Source: Micromonospora deserti | GTDB lineage: Bacteria; Actinomycetota; Actinomycetes; Mycobacteriales; Micromonosporaceae | NCBI RefSeq assembly: GCF_003236335.1 | Contig: NZ_POUB01000014.1 | Coordinates: 1-56,763 of the forward strand | Length of the DNA: 56,763 nucleotides | Direction of reading: 5' to 3' | Notes under the pieces: generated by a model | Seen by the model: only the letters and a program-made list of their open reading frames with translations | Databases searched by the model: none | Told to the model about the DNA's origin: nothing | Shown here: in pieces, positions 46,966 to 55,061 of the stretch | How positions within the stretch are numbered: position 1 is the first letter of the stretch | Layout of the letters: every line of letters begins with the position of its first letter | Position numbers and translations under genes: made by a program

Positions 46966-48513
46966 TTAGGGCTGACGGCTCCAAACCTGGTTCGAGCCGC
47001 CGTGGCAGCTCCACACGATGACAGCAGCGTTGTTAGCGGTGCTCCCGCCGTTGACGTCGAGGCACCGAGCGGATTGGACGTTGCTGATGGTGCCGTTGGC
47101 GTTCAACGTCCACTTCTGGCTGTTGCTGCCATTGCAGGAGTTGATCGTCACTTGGGTGCCCTGCTGGCTGGCACCCGCATCCATGCACTTGGTGTTGTTG
47201 TAGATCCGCAGTTCGTCGGCAGCGGTCTGCGTCCAGCGCTGGTTGGTCCCGCCGTGACAGGTGTAGATGATCAACATGGTGCCGTCGGCTTGGGAGGCGC
47301 TCGCCGCGTCGATACATTTGCTTGAGCCGGCGCCAACCAGGCTGAAGGTGGATCCTCCACCACCGCCGGAGGTGACCAGCGTCAGCCTGTACACCGACAG
47401 GATCTCGTTGACCGGTTGGAAGAATGTGGTGCCGCCACTTGTGCAGTTGCCCGATCCGCCTGATGTGACTCCCTGGGCGTGGTTACCCGATATGAACGAC
47501 CCGCCCGAGTCGCCGCCTTCGGCGCAAGCGCTGGTGCGCGTCATCCCGTACACCGGGCCGGCAGCGTAGTTGACGGTCTGGTTCTTGGCCTGGATGGTGC
47601 CGCACCGCCAGCCGGTGGTCGAACCCGAGCGGCAGACTGACGCGCCGATGGACGCCTCCTGCGAGCCCGCTACCGCGACGGTTCCGCCAGCGTAGTTGTT
47701 TACCACGCCCCTCGGCGTCCAGCTGGAGTTGACTCGCACCCAGCCGTAGTCGTTGCCCGGGAACGACGAACCTTGCACCGTGCCCTGTGAGACGTTGTTA
47801 TGGCCCGCCGTGGTAGATCCGGCCGAACCGCAGTGTCCAGCTGTGACGAACCCGCCGACTACGGAAAAGCCGATCGAGCACCGGATCCGGTTGTTGATGT
47901 AGTAGGCGTCCCCACCGCGTACGTCGTAGAGCGGTTCGGGAGACTCGTTGGACACGACGACGCGGATGGCCTCGGGCTCGGCGCCCGAAGCCGCCGCAAA
48001 CTCCTCACCGGCGGCCAGGGTGTGGGCGATGACCACAACGCTGTTGCTGGCGCCGTCGACGTACCAGCCGGCCACCTGGCGTGTCGCTTTCGAGCTGGCA
48101 CCGTCCAGAACGGCCTTGATCGCGTTGAGGCGCTGTTCACTGTGGGTCACCAGCAATGGCTTGGCGCCGGCGGAGCGCACGGCGTCTGCCTGGGCGGCAT
48201 CGGTGATGCCCACGACCAGTGTCTCGGCGTTACCGATTAGCCACGCTCCGGCGAAACTCGCGCCTATCCGCTGACGCAACAGCATTTCGGTGTGAGCCGC
48301 CACATCTTCGCGTGCCAGCCGGGCGCGTACCTGTTCTGCGGACAGGCGCAGGTCACGCTGCAACGCCGCGATTATCTGTGGTGAGACGCCGGCTACCGAG
48401 CTCGCGGCTGGGCTTGCGACATCGGCTCGAGGCGCTGCGCTAGCCTCGCCGGCGGCGCTCAGACCTGCGGCGGCCAGAATCGACGCCGCTACGGCGGCCA
48501 CTCTTCGCTTCAT
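46966..48513 (-). CDS. Secreted streptogrisin-like serine protease (S1) with C-terminal ricin-type lectin domain
   Basis: Extracellular chymotrypsin-fold protease. A signal peptide (residues 1-~27) is followed by an alpha-lytic-type propeptide (to about residue 205) that would be cut off. The triad is His in VTAGHCG, Asp in GNDYGW and Ser in EGGDSGGSF. A Gly-rich linker (SGGGGGS) leads to a ~130-residue beta-trefoil with CIDAAS, CMDAG and CLDVNG repeats and Q-x-W motifs. The ATG has GGAGA nine bases upstream. A lectin on a protease is unusual and suggests attack on protein within a polysaccharide matrix, such as arabinogalactan proteins. A LacI-type operator lies 236 bp upstream. Confidence 0.92.
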   Translation of the reverse strand: MKRRVAAVAASILAAAGLSAAGEASAAPRADVASPAASSVAGVSPQIIAALQRDLRLSAEQVRARLAREDVAAHTEMLLRQRIGASFAGAWLIGNAETLVVGITDAAQADAVRSAGAKPLLVTHSEQRLNAIKAVLDGASSKATRQVAGWYVDGASNSVVVIAHTLAAGEEFAAASGAEPEAIRVVVSNESPEPLYDVRGGDAYYINNRIRCSIGFSVVGGFVTAGHCGSAGSTTAGHNNVSQGTVQGSSFPGNDYGWVRVNSSWTPRGVVNNYAGGTVAVAGSQEASIGASVCRSGSTTGWRCGTIQAKNQTVNYAAGPVYGMTRTSACAEGGDSGGSFISGNHAQGVTSGGSGNCTSGGTTFFQPVNEILSVYRLTLVTSGGGGGSTFSLVGAGSSKCIDAASASQADGTMLIIYTCHGGTNQRWTQTAADELRIYNNTKCMDAGASQQGTQVTINSCNGSNSQKWTLNANGTISNVQSARCLDVNGGSTANNAAVIVWSCHGGSNQVWSRQP

Positions 48514-48748
48514 ATTTCAGCATCTCCCTCCGGGTGGGTGGTGCGGGACATGAGCGAGATGGTTGCCCGGATAAGCACTCAAGAGTGGACACTTTTAAAT
48601 ATTTGTCAACAACGGTCAAGGATGAGTCGCCGGGTCGCCGAGCGGTCATGCGGCCAGCGCTTCCGACGCCGAGGCCGACGGTTCATTAAGCAGGACCGTC
48701 GATAGGCCGCAACTACGCTGCTCTGCTTACTCTGTTGGGCGCTTCGTG

Positions 48749-48765
48749 CTGGGAGCGCTCACCGC
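48749..48765. promoter_or_regulatory. LacI-type operator CTGGGAGCGCTCACCGC
   Basis: It matches the operator at 52004-52020 at 16 of 17 positions and resembles the known CebR box TGGGAGCGCTCCCA of Streptomyces. It lies upstream of the protease gene and downstream of the LacI gene. Between it and the protease (48514-48748) there is no gene; an AT-rich stretch at 48590-48615 contains TTGACA (read on the minus strand) and may be the protease promoter. Confidence 0.7.
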
Positions 48766-48811
48766 TGAACGCAGGGCGGCGCCGAAGGGCATCAGGGTAA
48801 CTTCGTTGCGG

Positions 48812-49834
48812 CTACGCGGACTCGCGCACCACGAGCTCGGTCTGCAGGATGACCGCTGACGGCTGCTCGCCTGCAATGCTGGTCAACAGGAGGCGGACCA
48901 TTTCAGTACTGATCCGTGACAGCGGCTGGCGGACCGTGGTTAGCCGGGGTACGGAGGCGGTGGCCACGGCCGAGTCGTCAAACCCGCCCACGGCCACGTC
49001 CGCGGGAACCCGCTTGCCAGCCCGATGGAGCGTGGTGATCGCTCCAGCGGCCATGAGGTCGGAGGAGACGAACACGGCATCGAGGTCTGGGGCCTGGCGC
49101 AACAGCTGTTCCATCGCGGCCTCGCCGGAGGCGCGGGTGTAGTCGCCGGCTACCACCAGCATGGGGTCGGGTTCGCCGAGCGCGTCGCGGTATCCGGCCA
49201 GCCGATCCACGCCGCCAGAGGTGTCCAGAGGGCCGGTGATGATGGCGATAGTGCGGTGGCCGCGTGACCGCAGGTAGGTGGCCATTTGCCGGGCGCCGTC
49301 GCGGTCGTCGGCGGCGACGTATGAGACGTCGCGTTCATGCCCGAGGGGTCGTCCGCAGGCGACGACGGGCAATCCGCGGGAGTGCAGTTCGTCGATGAGT
49401 GGGCTGCCTGCGTGATCGGAGACCAGTAACGCCCCGTCGACGTGTCCGGCGGTCACATAGCGTCCGATGCGCTTGCGGTCTTCTTGAGTACCGGCGATGG
49501 TCAACAGCAGGGTGATGTCGCGCTCGGCCAGTGCCTGGGTGCAGCCGCGCAGCAGGATGTTGAAGTTGGGGTCTTCGAACAGCCGGTCCTGCGGCTCGGC
49601 GAGGATGAAGGCGGCCGAGTCGGAGCGTTGGGTGACGAGGCTGCGCGCGTGCTGGTTGACCACGTATCCGGTCTTGCGGATCGCCCGCTGCACCGCTTCA
49701 AGGGCCGGAGCCGACACGTAGTGCCCACCGTTGAGCACCCGCGACACCGTGCCCCGGGACACGCCCGCCACCTGCGCCACATCATCCATGGTTGGGCGGG
49801 GTCGTCGAGGCGCGCGGCCGCGGGATTCTGTCAT
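48812..49834 (-). CDS. CebR-like LacI-family transcriptional regulator
   Basis: Probable repressor of the surrounding galactan genes. Its helix-turn-helix reads TMDDVAQVAGVSRGTVSRVLNGGHYVS, and the sensor domain contains DRLFEDPNFNILLRGCTQAL, DGALLVSDHAG, DLMAAGAITTLH and AVGGFDDSAVAT. It is 340 residues, the normal size. CebR-type boxes (GGGAGCGCTC) flank it and occur in front of GH53 and GH43, matching the expected specificity of this recognition helix. Cello- or galacto-oligosaccharides are the likely effectors. Confidence 0.9.
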   Translation of the reverse strand: MTESRGRAPRRPRPTMDDVAQVAGVSRGTVSRVLNGGHYVSAPALEAVQRAIRKTGYVVNQHARSLVTQRSDSAAFILAEPQDRLFEDPNFNILLRGCTQALAERDITLLLTIAGTQEDRKRIGRYVTAGHVDGALLVSDHAGSPLIDELHSRGLPVVACGRPLGHERDVSYVAADDRDGARQMATYLRSRGHRTIAIITGPLDTSGGVDRLAGYRDALGEPDPMLVVAGDYTRASGEAAMEQLLRQAPDLDAVFVSSDLMAAGAITTLHRAGKRVPADVAVGGFDDSAVATASVPRLTTVRQPLSRISTEMVRLLLTSIAGEQPSAVILQTELVVRESA

Positions 49835-49909
49835 GCTTCCATTCTCTCCCGGGCTGCTCCACGCGTAATACGGGCACCTTGCCCGCCGGGTCGCAAGGCG
49901 GCCATGAGC

Positions 49910-49975
49910 TCAGGAAGCGGCTCGCAGCTCCCGCACGTCGCCGGCCGGCACCGGTAGAACGCCGTGTCGCCTACC
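49910..49975 (-). pseudogene. Orphan 3' end of a GH42 beta-galactosidase gene
   Basis: The minus strand reads HGVLPVPAGDVRELRAAS and stop, nearly identical to the last 18 codons of the GH42 gene at 55062 (HGVLPLPAGDVRVLRAAS). Over about 58 bases the DNA differs at only 4 positions. Nothing upstream resembles GH42. It is a leftover of a second GH42 copy or of a tandem duplication. Confidence 0.8.
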
Positions 49976-50045
49976 GTCTGCATGAGGACGTCGTTCGACG
50001 ACCTTTGCTGTGCTCTTGACAGCGAGGCAGGTCGACTGGTTGTGT

Positions 50046-50098
50046 CGGGAGTGCTTCCGTCCGGCGTTGCGTCTGGGTTTCTGGTTGTGAGCGCTGCC
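50046..50098. promoter_or_regulatory. Two LacI-type operators in front of the GH53 galactanase gene
   Basis: CGGGAGTGCTTCCG (50046-50059) is a degenerate palindrome, and GTTGTGAGCGCTGCC (50084-50098) carries the GAGCGCT core. They are 38 bp apart centre to centre and 30-80 bp before the galactanase start. They also lie upstream of the LacI gene, so autoregulation is possible. Confidence 0.65.
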
Positions 50099-50127
50099 AT
50101 CAGACATCACGCCGAATGGAGGATCGA

Positions 50128-51714
50128 ATGCCCATGACAGGGCGACTATTCCGACGAACGTTCGCGGTGCTCGCCGCCGCGCTGGTGACCGCGGCTGTCT
50201 TACCACCCGCCCACGCCCAGGCTGCCCCGACCGTGGTAAATCCCGGTTTCGAGGCGAACGGACGGACCCAGACCCCCAGCGCCTGGGAGGAGTGGTCCGG
50301 CGCCGGGCAGACCAGCGCCTCGTACACCGAACCAGGCGGCCGCAGCGGCAGCTACCGGCTGGCTCACTGGGCGTCGTCCGCCTACCAGGTGGAGACCTAC
50401 CAGTACTTCAGCAACGTGCCCAACGGCAGCTACACCTTGCGGGTGTGGGTGCGTTCCAGCGGCGGCCAGAACGCAGCCTATATCGCGCTACGTAACTGTG
50501 GCGCCAGCCCGGAGCCGCGCACGAACATCCCGCAGACCTCCGGCAGTACGTGGGTGCAGATCTCGGTGACCGCCACGGTCAGTGCCGGCCAGTGCACGAT
50601 CAGCTTTGTGTCCAACGCGAATGCCGGAAACTGGATCAACTTCGACGACGTCGAGCTGGTCTCCAGCGGCGGCGGGGGTTCCGGGCTTGTCCAGATCAAG
50701 GGCGGCGACGTCTCCACGCTGGCCAAGAACGAGGCGTTCGGTGGCGTCTACTATGACGCCAACGGCAACCGGGTCGACCCGCTGGTGCTGCTGCGCGACA
50801 GCGGCATGAACTACGCCCGGCTCAAGGTCTGGGTCAACCCCCCTGACGGGTTCAACAACAAGTCCCGGGTGCTGGAGATGGCGCGGCGCATCAAGGGGCT
50901 CGGCATGGGCCTGATCATCGACTTCCACTACTCGGACTCGTGGGCCGACCCGGGCCAGCAGACCAAACCGGCCGCTTGGCGGAACCTGAGCTTCAGCCAG
51001 CTGCGGACCGCGGTGTACAACCACACCTACGACGTACTCAGCGGACTCGCCGCCCAAGGCACGCCAGCGGACATAGCCCAGATCGGCAACGAAACCACCA
51101 ACGGCATGCTGTGGCCGGACGGGCACACCGACAACTGGAACAACCTGGCGCAGCTGCTTACAGCCGGGGCGAACGCAGCCAAGGCGGTATCCAGCTCGAC
51201 CCGGGTGATGCTGCACCTCGACCGGGGTGGCAACAATTCGACGTACCGGTGGTGGTTCGACAACGCGACCAGCCGTGGCGTGCCGTTCGACATCATCGGG
51301 GCGTCCTACTACTGCTACTGGCACGGGTCACTGGCGGAGCTGCAGAACAATCTCAACGACGTTTCCGCCCGGTATGGCAAACCTGTGATGGTCATGGAGA
51401 CCGCCTACGGGTTCACGCTGGCGCAGAACGACTCCACCGGCAACATCTTCGAGTCGACGCATCAGCAGCGGTGCGGCTACCCGGCCACTCCAGCGGGTCA
51501 GGCGCAGCAGCTGCGGGACGTGTTCCGCGTGGTAGCCAACGTCCCGAACGGGCGCGGGCTCGGCGTCTTCTATTGGGAGCCGACCTGGACCGCGGTGCGC
51601 GGATCCGGCTGGGACCCGTACGACCCGAACTCCGGCAACGCGTGGGAAAACCAGGCCCTGTTCGACTACCAGAGCCGGCCCCTGCCCGCCATCTCCGTCT
51701 ACTCGGAGTTCTAG
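50128..51714 (+). CDS. Secreted GH53 arabinogalactan endo-beta-1,4-galactanase with N-terminal binding module
   Basis: Cuts beta-1,4-galactan side chains of pectin outside the cell. A signal peptide ends near HAQAAP. Residues ~35-185 form a jelly-roll carbohydrate-binding module (VVNPGFEANG ... NWINFDDVELV), then a Gly/Ser linker. The GH53 barrel has GGDVSTLAKNEAFGG, acid/base Glu in IAQIGNETTNGML, nucleophile Glu in VMVMETAYGF and the closing FYWEPTW. The frame opens at 50116 but GGAGG (50118-50122) favours the ATG at 50128. It is preceded by two LacI-type operators and followed by a strong hairpin. Confidence 0.93.
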   Translation: MPMTGRLFRRTFAVLAAALVTAAVLPPAHAQAAPTVVNPGFEANGRTQTPSAWEEWSGAGQTSASYTEPGGRSGSYRLAHWASSAYQVETYQYFSNVPNGSYTLRVWVRSSGGQNAAYIALRNCGASPEPRTNIPQTSGSTWVQISVTATVSAGQCTISFVSNANAGNWINFDDVELVSSGGGGSGLVQIKGGDVSTLAKNEAFGGVYYDANGNRVDPLVLLRDSGMNYARLKVWVNPPDGFNNKSRVLEMARRIKGLGMGLIIDFHYSDSWADPGQQTKPAAWRNLSFSQLRTAVYNHTYDVLSGLAAQGTPADIAQIGNETTNGMLWPDGHTDNWNNLAQLLTAGANAAKAVSSSTRVMLHLDRGGNNSTYRWWFDNATSRGVPFDIIGASYYCYWHGSLAELQNNLNDVSARYGKPVMVMETAYGFTLAQNDSTGNIFESTHQQRCGYPATPAGQAQQLRDVFRVVANVPNGRGLGVFYWEPTWTAVRGSGWDPYDPNSGNAWENQALFDYQSRPLPAISVYSEF

Positions 51715-51745
51715 GTTCTCGGAATTTAGGTTCTCCGAGTTCTAG

Positions 51746-51783
51746 TCGGCAGGCCCAAGGCGACCTCGTCCTGGGCCTGCCGA
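51746..51783 (+). terminator. 12-bp hairpin terminator after the galactanase gene
   Basis: TCGGCAGGCCCA (51746-51757) pairs exactly with TGGGCCTGCCGA (51772-51783) with a 14-base loop, 32 bases after the GH53 stop. The bases before it hold a small repeat of GGTTCTC/GAGTTCTAG. Confidence 0.7.
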
Positions 51784-51913
51784 ACCGTGTCCCCGCCGCG
51801 CATCTCGGCCGGGGCGCTTGTCGACATTGCGGTGTGGCCAGTGGACCATGCGCCGCCCCACCAGTCTTCCCGCTCAGGGATTTGTCGCCTCGATAACCGG
51901 GATCTTGCCCCTG

Positions 51914-51930
51914 GCTGTGAGCGCTCCCGG
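51914..51930. promoter_or_regulatory. LacI-type operator GCTGTGAGCGCTCCCGG
   Basis: This is the reverse complement, with one mismatch, of the operator at 52004-52020. The two inverted copies are exactly 90 bp apart centre to centre, a spacing compatible with looping by a tetrameric or paired repressor. Confidence 0.7.
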
Positions 51931-51976
51931 AGTTCGCACCACCTGACGACCAAAGGTCTACCCGGGAAGCTAACCA

Positions 51977-52020
51977 TTGACAGCACTCGATTTTGGTTGG
52001 AAACTGGGAGCGCTCACAGC
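51977..52020 (+). promoter_or_regulatory. Promoter with overlapping operator CTGGGAGCGCTCACAGC
   Basis: TTGACA (51977-51982) is a consensus -35, and GAAACT (52000-52005) at 17-bp spacing is a weak -10. The operator (52004-52020) covers the start point. It is 569 bp from the intact GH43 gene, with a dead gene region in between, so it probably first served a now-deleted gene. Confidence 0.65.
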
Positions 52021-52030
52021 CACGAAACCC

Positions 52031-52419
52031 AGCGTGACGCCGGAGGGGGCCATGCAGAGAACTATCCCGAAGGGCTGACGGCCGGCCCACGGTGGCCGGA
52101 GTCGTGTGTAGGCGTCGGTGAAGCGTTGAGGCAAGGAAGGCTCGACCTGCTTCCGCAGGTGAAGCAGGTGCTCCGAAGATCGGCGAAAGCCCGCACTGGA
52201 AAGCATGAGCGCCAGAGCGTCAGCTTGATCGGCCGGAGTGCGCCCAAGTGGCGCAGGGAAGACCGGATCACGACAGCGGATGAAGCCGAGATCGTGAAGG
52301 ACTGGATGGCAGGGACACCCGAAGGTCGTTCCGGCTCAGCGGTATGGCGTCAGTTTGAGCAGTCATGCCGTTCCGGGTTCATCGCGGCCTGATTCCCTCA
52401 GCAGAGCGGAGCAGCCCTG
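52031..52419. other. Orphan leader region between the galactanase-type promoter and the GH43 remnant
   Basis: A good ribosome site (GGAGGGGG) precedes an ATG at 52051, but the frame stops after eight codons, as if the rest of a gene had been removed. A longer + frame from 52142 to 52392 (VKQVLRRSAKARTGK, DRITTADEAEIVKDWMAGTPEG) has a faint helix-turn-helix recombinase flavour. I cannot assign it. Nothing else is recognisable. Confidence 0.35.
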
Positions 52420-52524
52420 GGCGACGAGTCGTACTGGACAACAGGTCCTGTCCGCCTCGCCGAACGCCGGCAGCAACATGCAGTCGGATCCGACCGCAGC
52501 GGCACGGTAGCCCAATGTGGACCG
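52420..52524 (+). pseudogene. Orphan 3' end of a GH43-type carbohydrate-binding module
   Basis: Reading ...SPNAGSN.. SDPTAAAR, stop, PNVD closely parallels the end of the intact GH43 protein (SLNAGSN ... LDPTTAAGLPNVD, residues ~765-785). The DNA shares runs such as GGATCCGACC and CCCAATGTGGA with 54896-54930. An in-frame stop and at least one indel show it is dead. Like the GH42 tail, it is a surviving 3' end of a lost paralogue directly upstream of the intact gene. Confidence 0.7.
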
Positions 52525-52588
52525 TCGTGACCCCTCGGAATGAAAGGTGGACAGAGCGCGCAGTTCGATATGAGCGAAAGGCAGCAGC

Positions 52589-54958
52589 ATGAAACATAGG
52601 TCACGCAAGAACCTGAAGCGAGGAGGGTTGGTCGCCGCGACATTGCTGTTCATGGTGATGGCGACAGCCGGTCCCATCTCCGCGGCGACCACGACCAGCG
52701 AGGCCGCCTCGGCCGACACACTTGTGGGTCTCTACGACAACGTCGCGAAGTACGAGCCCGCGGACTATACCGCCAACTCCTGGAAGTCCTTCTCGTCGGC
52801 CAGGAATGCGGCGGCGACGCTGATCCAACAGGGGAAGGAGGATCCCACTGGGCGCCGTACGGCGCGCGCGAAACTTCAGAGCGCCACTGATGGGCTGGTG
52901 ATGGTTCGTGGCCTGAAGAGCCTGGTCGCGGACTACCGGACTCGCTCTGCGAGCGGGTACTCCGGCGACTCCTGGGCGCCCTTCGCCAAGGCGTTGGACA
53001 GCGCGGCAAGTGTCGCTGCCGATGCGTCGGCAACAGCACCGGAAGTCGCCGCCGCGAAGACGGCGCTGGTGACCGCCGCCGACAACCTGGTCGCTGCCGA
53101 TGCGGGTACCTTCCAGACCATCACGAACGACGTGTTCTGGAATGACACAAGTGGCAACCCCATCTATTCGCAGGGTGGTGGAGTCTTCCGGTTCGGCGAC
53201 ACCTACTACTGGTACGGCGTGCACTACACCGGCGCCGAGCTCTACCGGGCCAATCCAACGAGGAAGTACGACGGGGACGTGTCGTTCGTCTCGATCCCCG
53301 TGTACTCGTCAAAGGATCTGGTGAACTGGAAATTCGAGAACCGCGTCGCTACCCGGTCCACGAGCCTGGGCAGCGGAACCACCCTCGGCTCGGCGGCCTG
53401 GGTGGGACGCCTTGGCGTCTCGTACAACGAGAACACCGGAAAGTACGTGCTTGTCGTGCAGGCTTACCTGCCCTCGAGGGGCGGTGACGGCGTGCTGTTC
53501 CTGCAGGGCGACTCGCCTACCGACAACTTCGGCTACGGCTACTTCCAGACCCAGATCGTCAACTCGCCGACGACTGGCACGGGGGACCAGACCGTCTTTA
53601 CCGACGACGACGGGAAGGACTACCTCATCTTCTCGAACCGGTCCGGGCGTGCTCGCGCATTCGTCGGCAAGCTCAGGGAGTCTGACTCGCTGCGGGTGGA
53701 GCCTGGGGTGCAGATCGGCTACAACGCTTCCGGCCGTGAAGGCAACGCCATGTTCAAGCTCGACGGCAAGTACTACCACGCGGCGTCGGACCTGCACGGC
53801 TGGAACACCTCGGTCACGCACGTCATCGAATCGACCAGCAGCAACATCCAAGGCGCTTACACGAGCGAGTACACGCTCCAGGGCACCGAGATGGACTACA
53901 GTCACGTGACCCAGACCGGATTCTTCGTGACGGTCAAGGGAACCGTGCAGAATGCGGTGATCTACGCCGGTGACCGGTGGGCCGACTTCGCGTGGAACGG
54001 CATCGGGTACAACCAGTGGATGCCGGTGACCAAGTCCGGTGCGCGGCCGCAGTTCCATTCGGTGAGCCAGTGGCAGTTCAATGCCACGACCGGAGAGTGG
54101 CGGGTCGGGCCACAGAACAACTATGTTCTCAACCCGAACTTCCAGGCCGACCGCATCATCGTCCCCCAGGTGCAGGGGTGGGCCAACTTTCGCGAGTCGG
54201 GGCCTAGCTCCATCGTGACCAACGTCAACGGCGGCGCGAACGGCTCTCGCTTCGGGCTTCAGATCGGCGCCACACAGTCTTACGCGGGTGGCGTATGGCA
54301 ACAGATCACCGTGCCGGCCGGCACCTACGCGCTATCGCTGTTCGCCAGGACCAGTGGTTCGCTCAGCGCCGCCCAGGTAACGGTCGCCGACGCCAGCGGT
54401 AACTCGCGCACGTACAACGTCCCGGCGTCAAGCGGCTGGTCCCGGCGAGAACTCGCTGGCATCCCGCTATCCGCCGGTACCGCCATCGTCACCATCCGAG
54501 CGGCGAGTGGCAACGGATATCTCTTCGTCGATGACCTCGGACTCGTTAAGACGTCCGTCGACACGCAACCGACACGTTACGAGGCGGAGACCGGGCCGGC
54601 GGTTTGTCAGGGGACGATCGATTCCAATCATGCCGGCTATTCTGGCAGCGGTTTCTGCAACGGTGACAACGCAACCGGCGCCTACGCCCAGTTTGCAGTG
54701 AATATGTCGGCGGCAGGTACGGCGACGCTCGCGGTCCGGTTCGCCAACGGCGCCAGCAGCGCACGGCCGGCGAACCTGATGGTCAATGGCTCCACGGTGG
54801 CAACGGTTTCGCTCGAGTCCACCGGCGCGTGGTCAACGTGGGCCACCAAAACCCTCACGGTCTCACTGAACGCGGGCAGCAACACCATCCGGTTGGATCC
54901 GACCACGGCAGCAGGGCTACCCAATGTGGACTGTCTTGATGTTGGCGCCGTGACTTAA
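52589..54958 (+). CDS. Secreted GH43-family glycosidase with FIVAR-like and carbohydrate-binding modules
   Basis: A 789-residue extracellular enzyme. The signal peptide ends near PISAA. Two FIVAR-like helical repeats (residues ~45-110 and ~112-172: YTANSWKSFSSARNAA, YSGDSWAPFAKALDSA) precede a GH43-type five-bladed propeller (GGGVFRFGDTYYWYGVHY, WVGRLGVSYNENTGKYVLV, TEMDYSHVTQTGF). A jelly-roll module (~residues 500-640) and a C-terminal CBM6/35-like module (YEAETGPAVCQG to the end) follow. In this context exo-beta-1,3-galactanase or arabinanase activity on arabinogalactan is likely but not proven. AAAGG lies before the ATG. A bidirectional terminator separates it from GH42. Confidence 0.87.
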   Translation: MKHRSRKNLKRGGLVAATLLFMVMATAGPISAATTTSEAASADTLVGLYDNVAKYEPADYTANSWKSFSSARNAAATLIQQGKEDPTGRRTARAKLQSATDGLVMVRGLKSLVADYRTRSASGYSGDSWAPFAKALDSAASVAADASATAPEVAAAKTALVTAADNLVAADAGTFQTITNDVFWNDTSGNPIYSQGGGVFRFGDTYYWYGVHYTGAELYRANPTRKYDGDVSFVSIPVYSSKDLVNWKFENRVATRSTSLGSGTTLGSAAWVGRLGVSYNENTGKYVLVVQAYLPSRGGDGVLFLQGDSPTDNFGYGYFQTQIVNSPTTGTGDQTVFTDDDGKDYLIFSNRSGRARAFVGKLRESDSLRVEPGVQIGYNASGREGNAMFKLDGKYYHAASDLHGWNTSVTHVIESTSSNIQGAYTSEYTLQGTEMDYSHVTQTGFFVTVKGTVQNAVIYAGDRWADFAWNGIGYNQWMPVTKSGARPQFHSVSQWQFNATTGEWRVGPQNNYVLNPNFQADRIIVPQVQGWANFRESGPSSIVTNVNGGANGSRFGLQIGATQSYAGGVWQQITVPAGTYALSLFARTSGSLSAAQVTVADASGNSRTYNVPASSGWSRRELAGIPLSAGTAIVTIRAASGNGYLFVDDLGLVKTSVDTQPTRYEAETGPAVCQGTIDSNHAGYSGSGFCNGDNATGAYAQFAVNMSAAGTATLAVRFANGASSARPANLMVNGSTVATVSLESTGAWSTWATKTLTVSLNAGSNTIRLDPTTAAGLPNVDCLDVGAVT

Positions 54959-54973
54959 CGACTGTCACCGCGG

Positions 54974-55014
54974 CGGTCAGGAGAGTTTTCGGTTCTCGGA
55001 TACCCTCCTGACCG
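54974..55014. terminator. Bidirectional terminator between GH43 and GH42
   Basis: CGGTCAGGAG (54974-54983) pairs exactly with CTCCTGACCG (55005-55014), with TTTT in the loop side. It sits between two convergent genes. Confidence 0.75.
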
Positions 55015-55061
55015 TGTTGAAGCTACGCCGTGACTTCCCTGTCCAGCGGGCGGCCAGGTGC

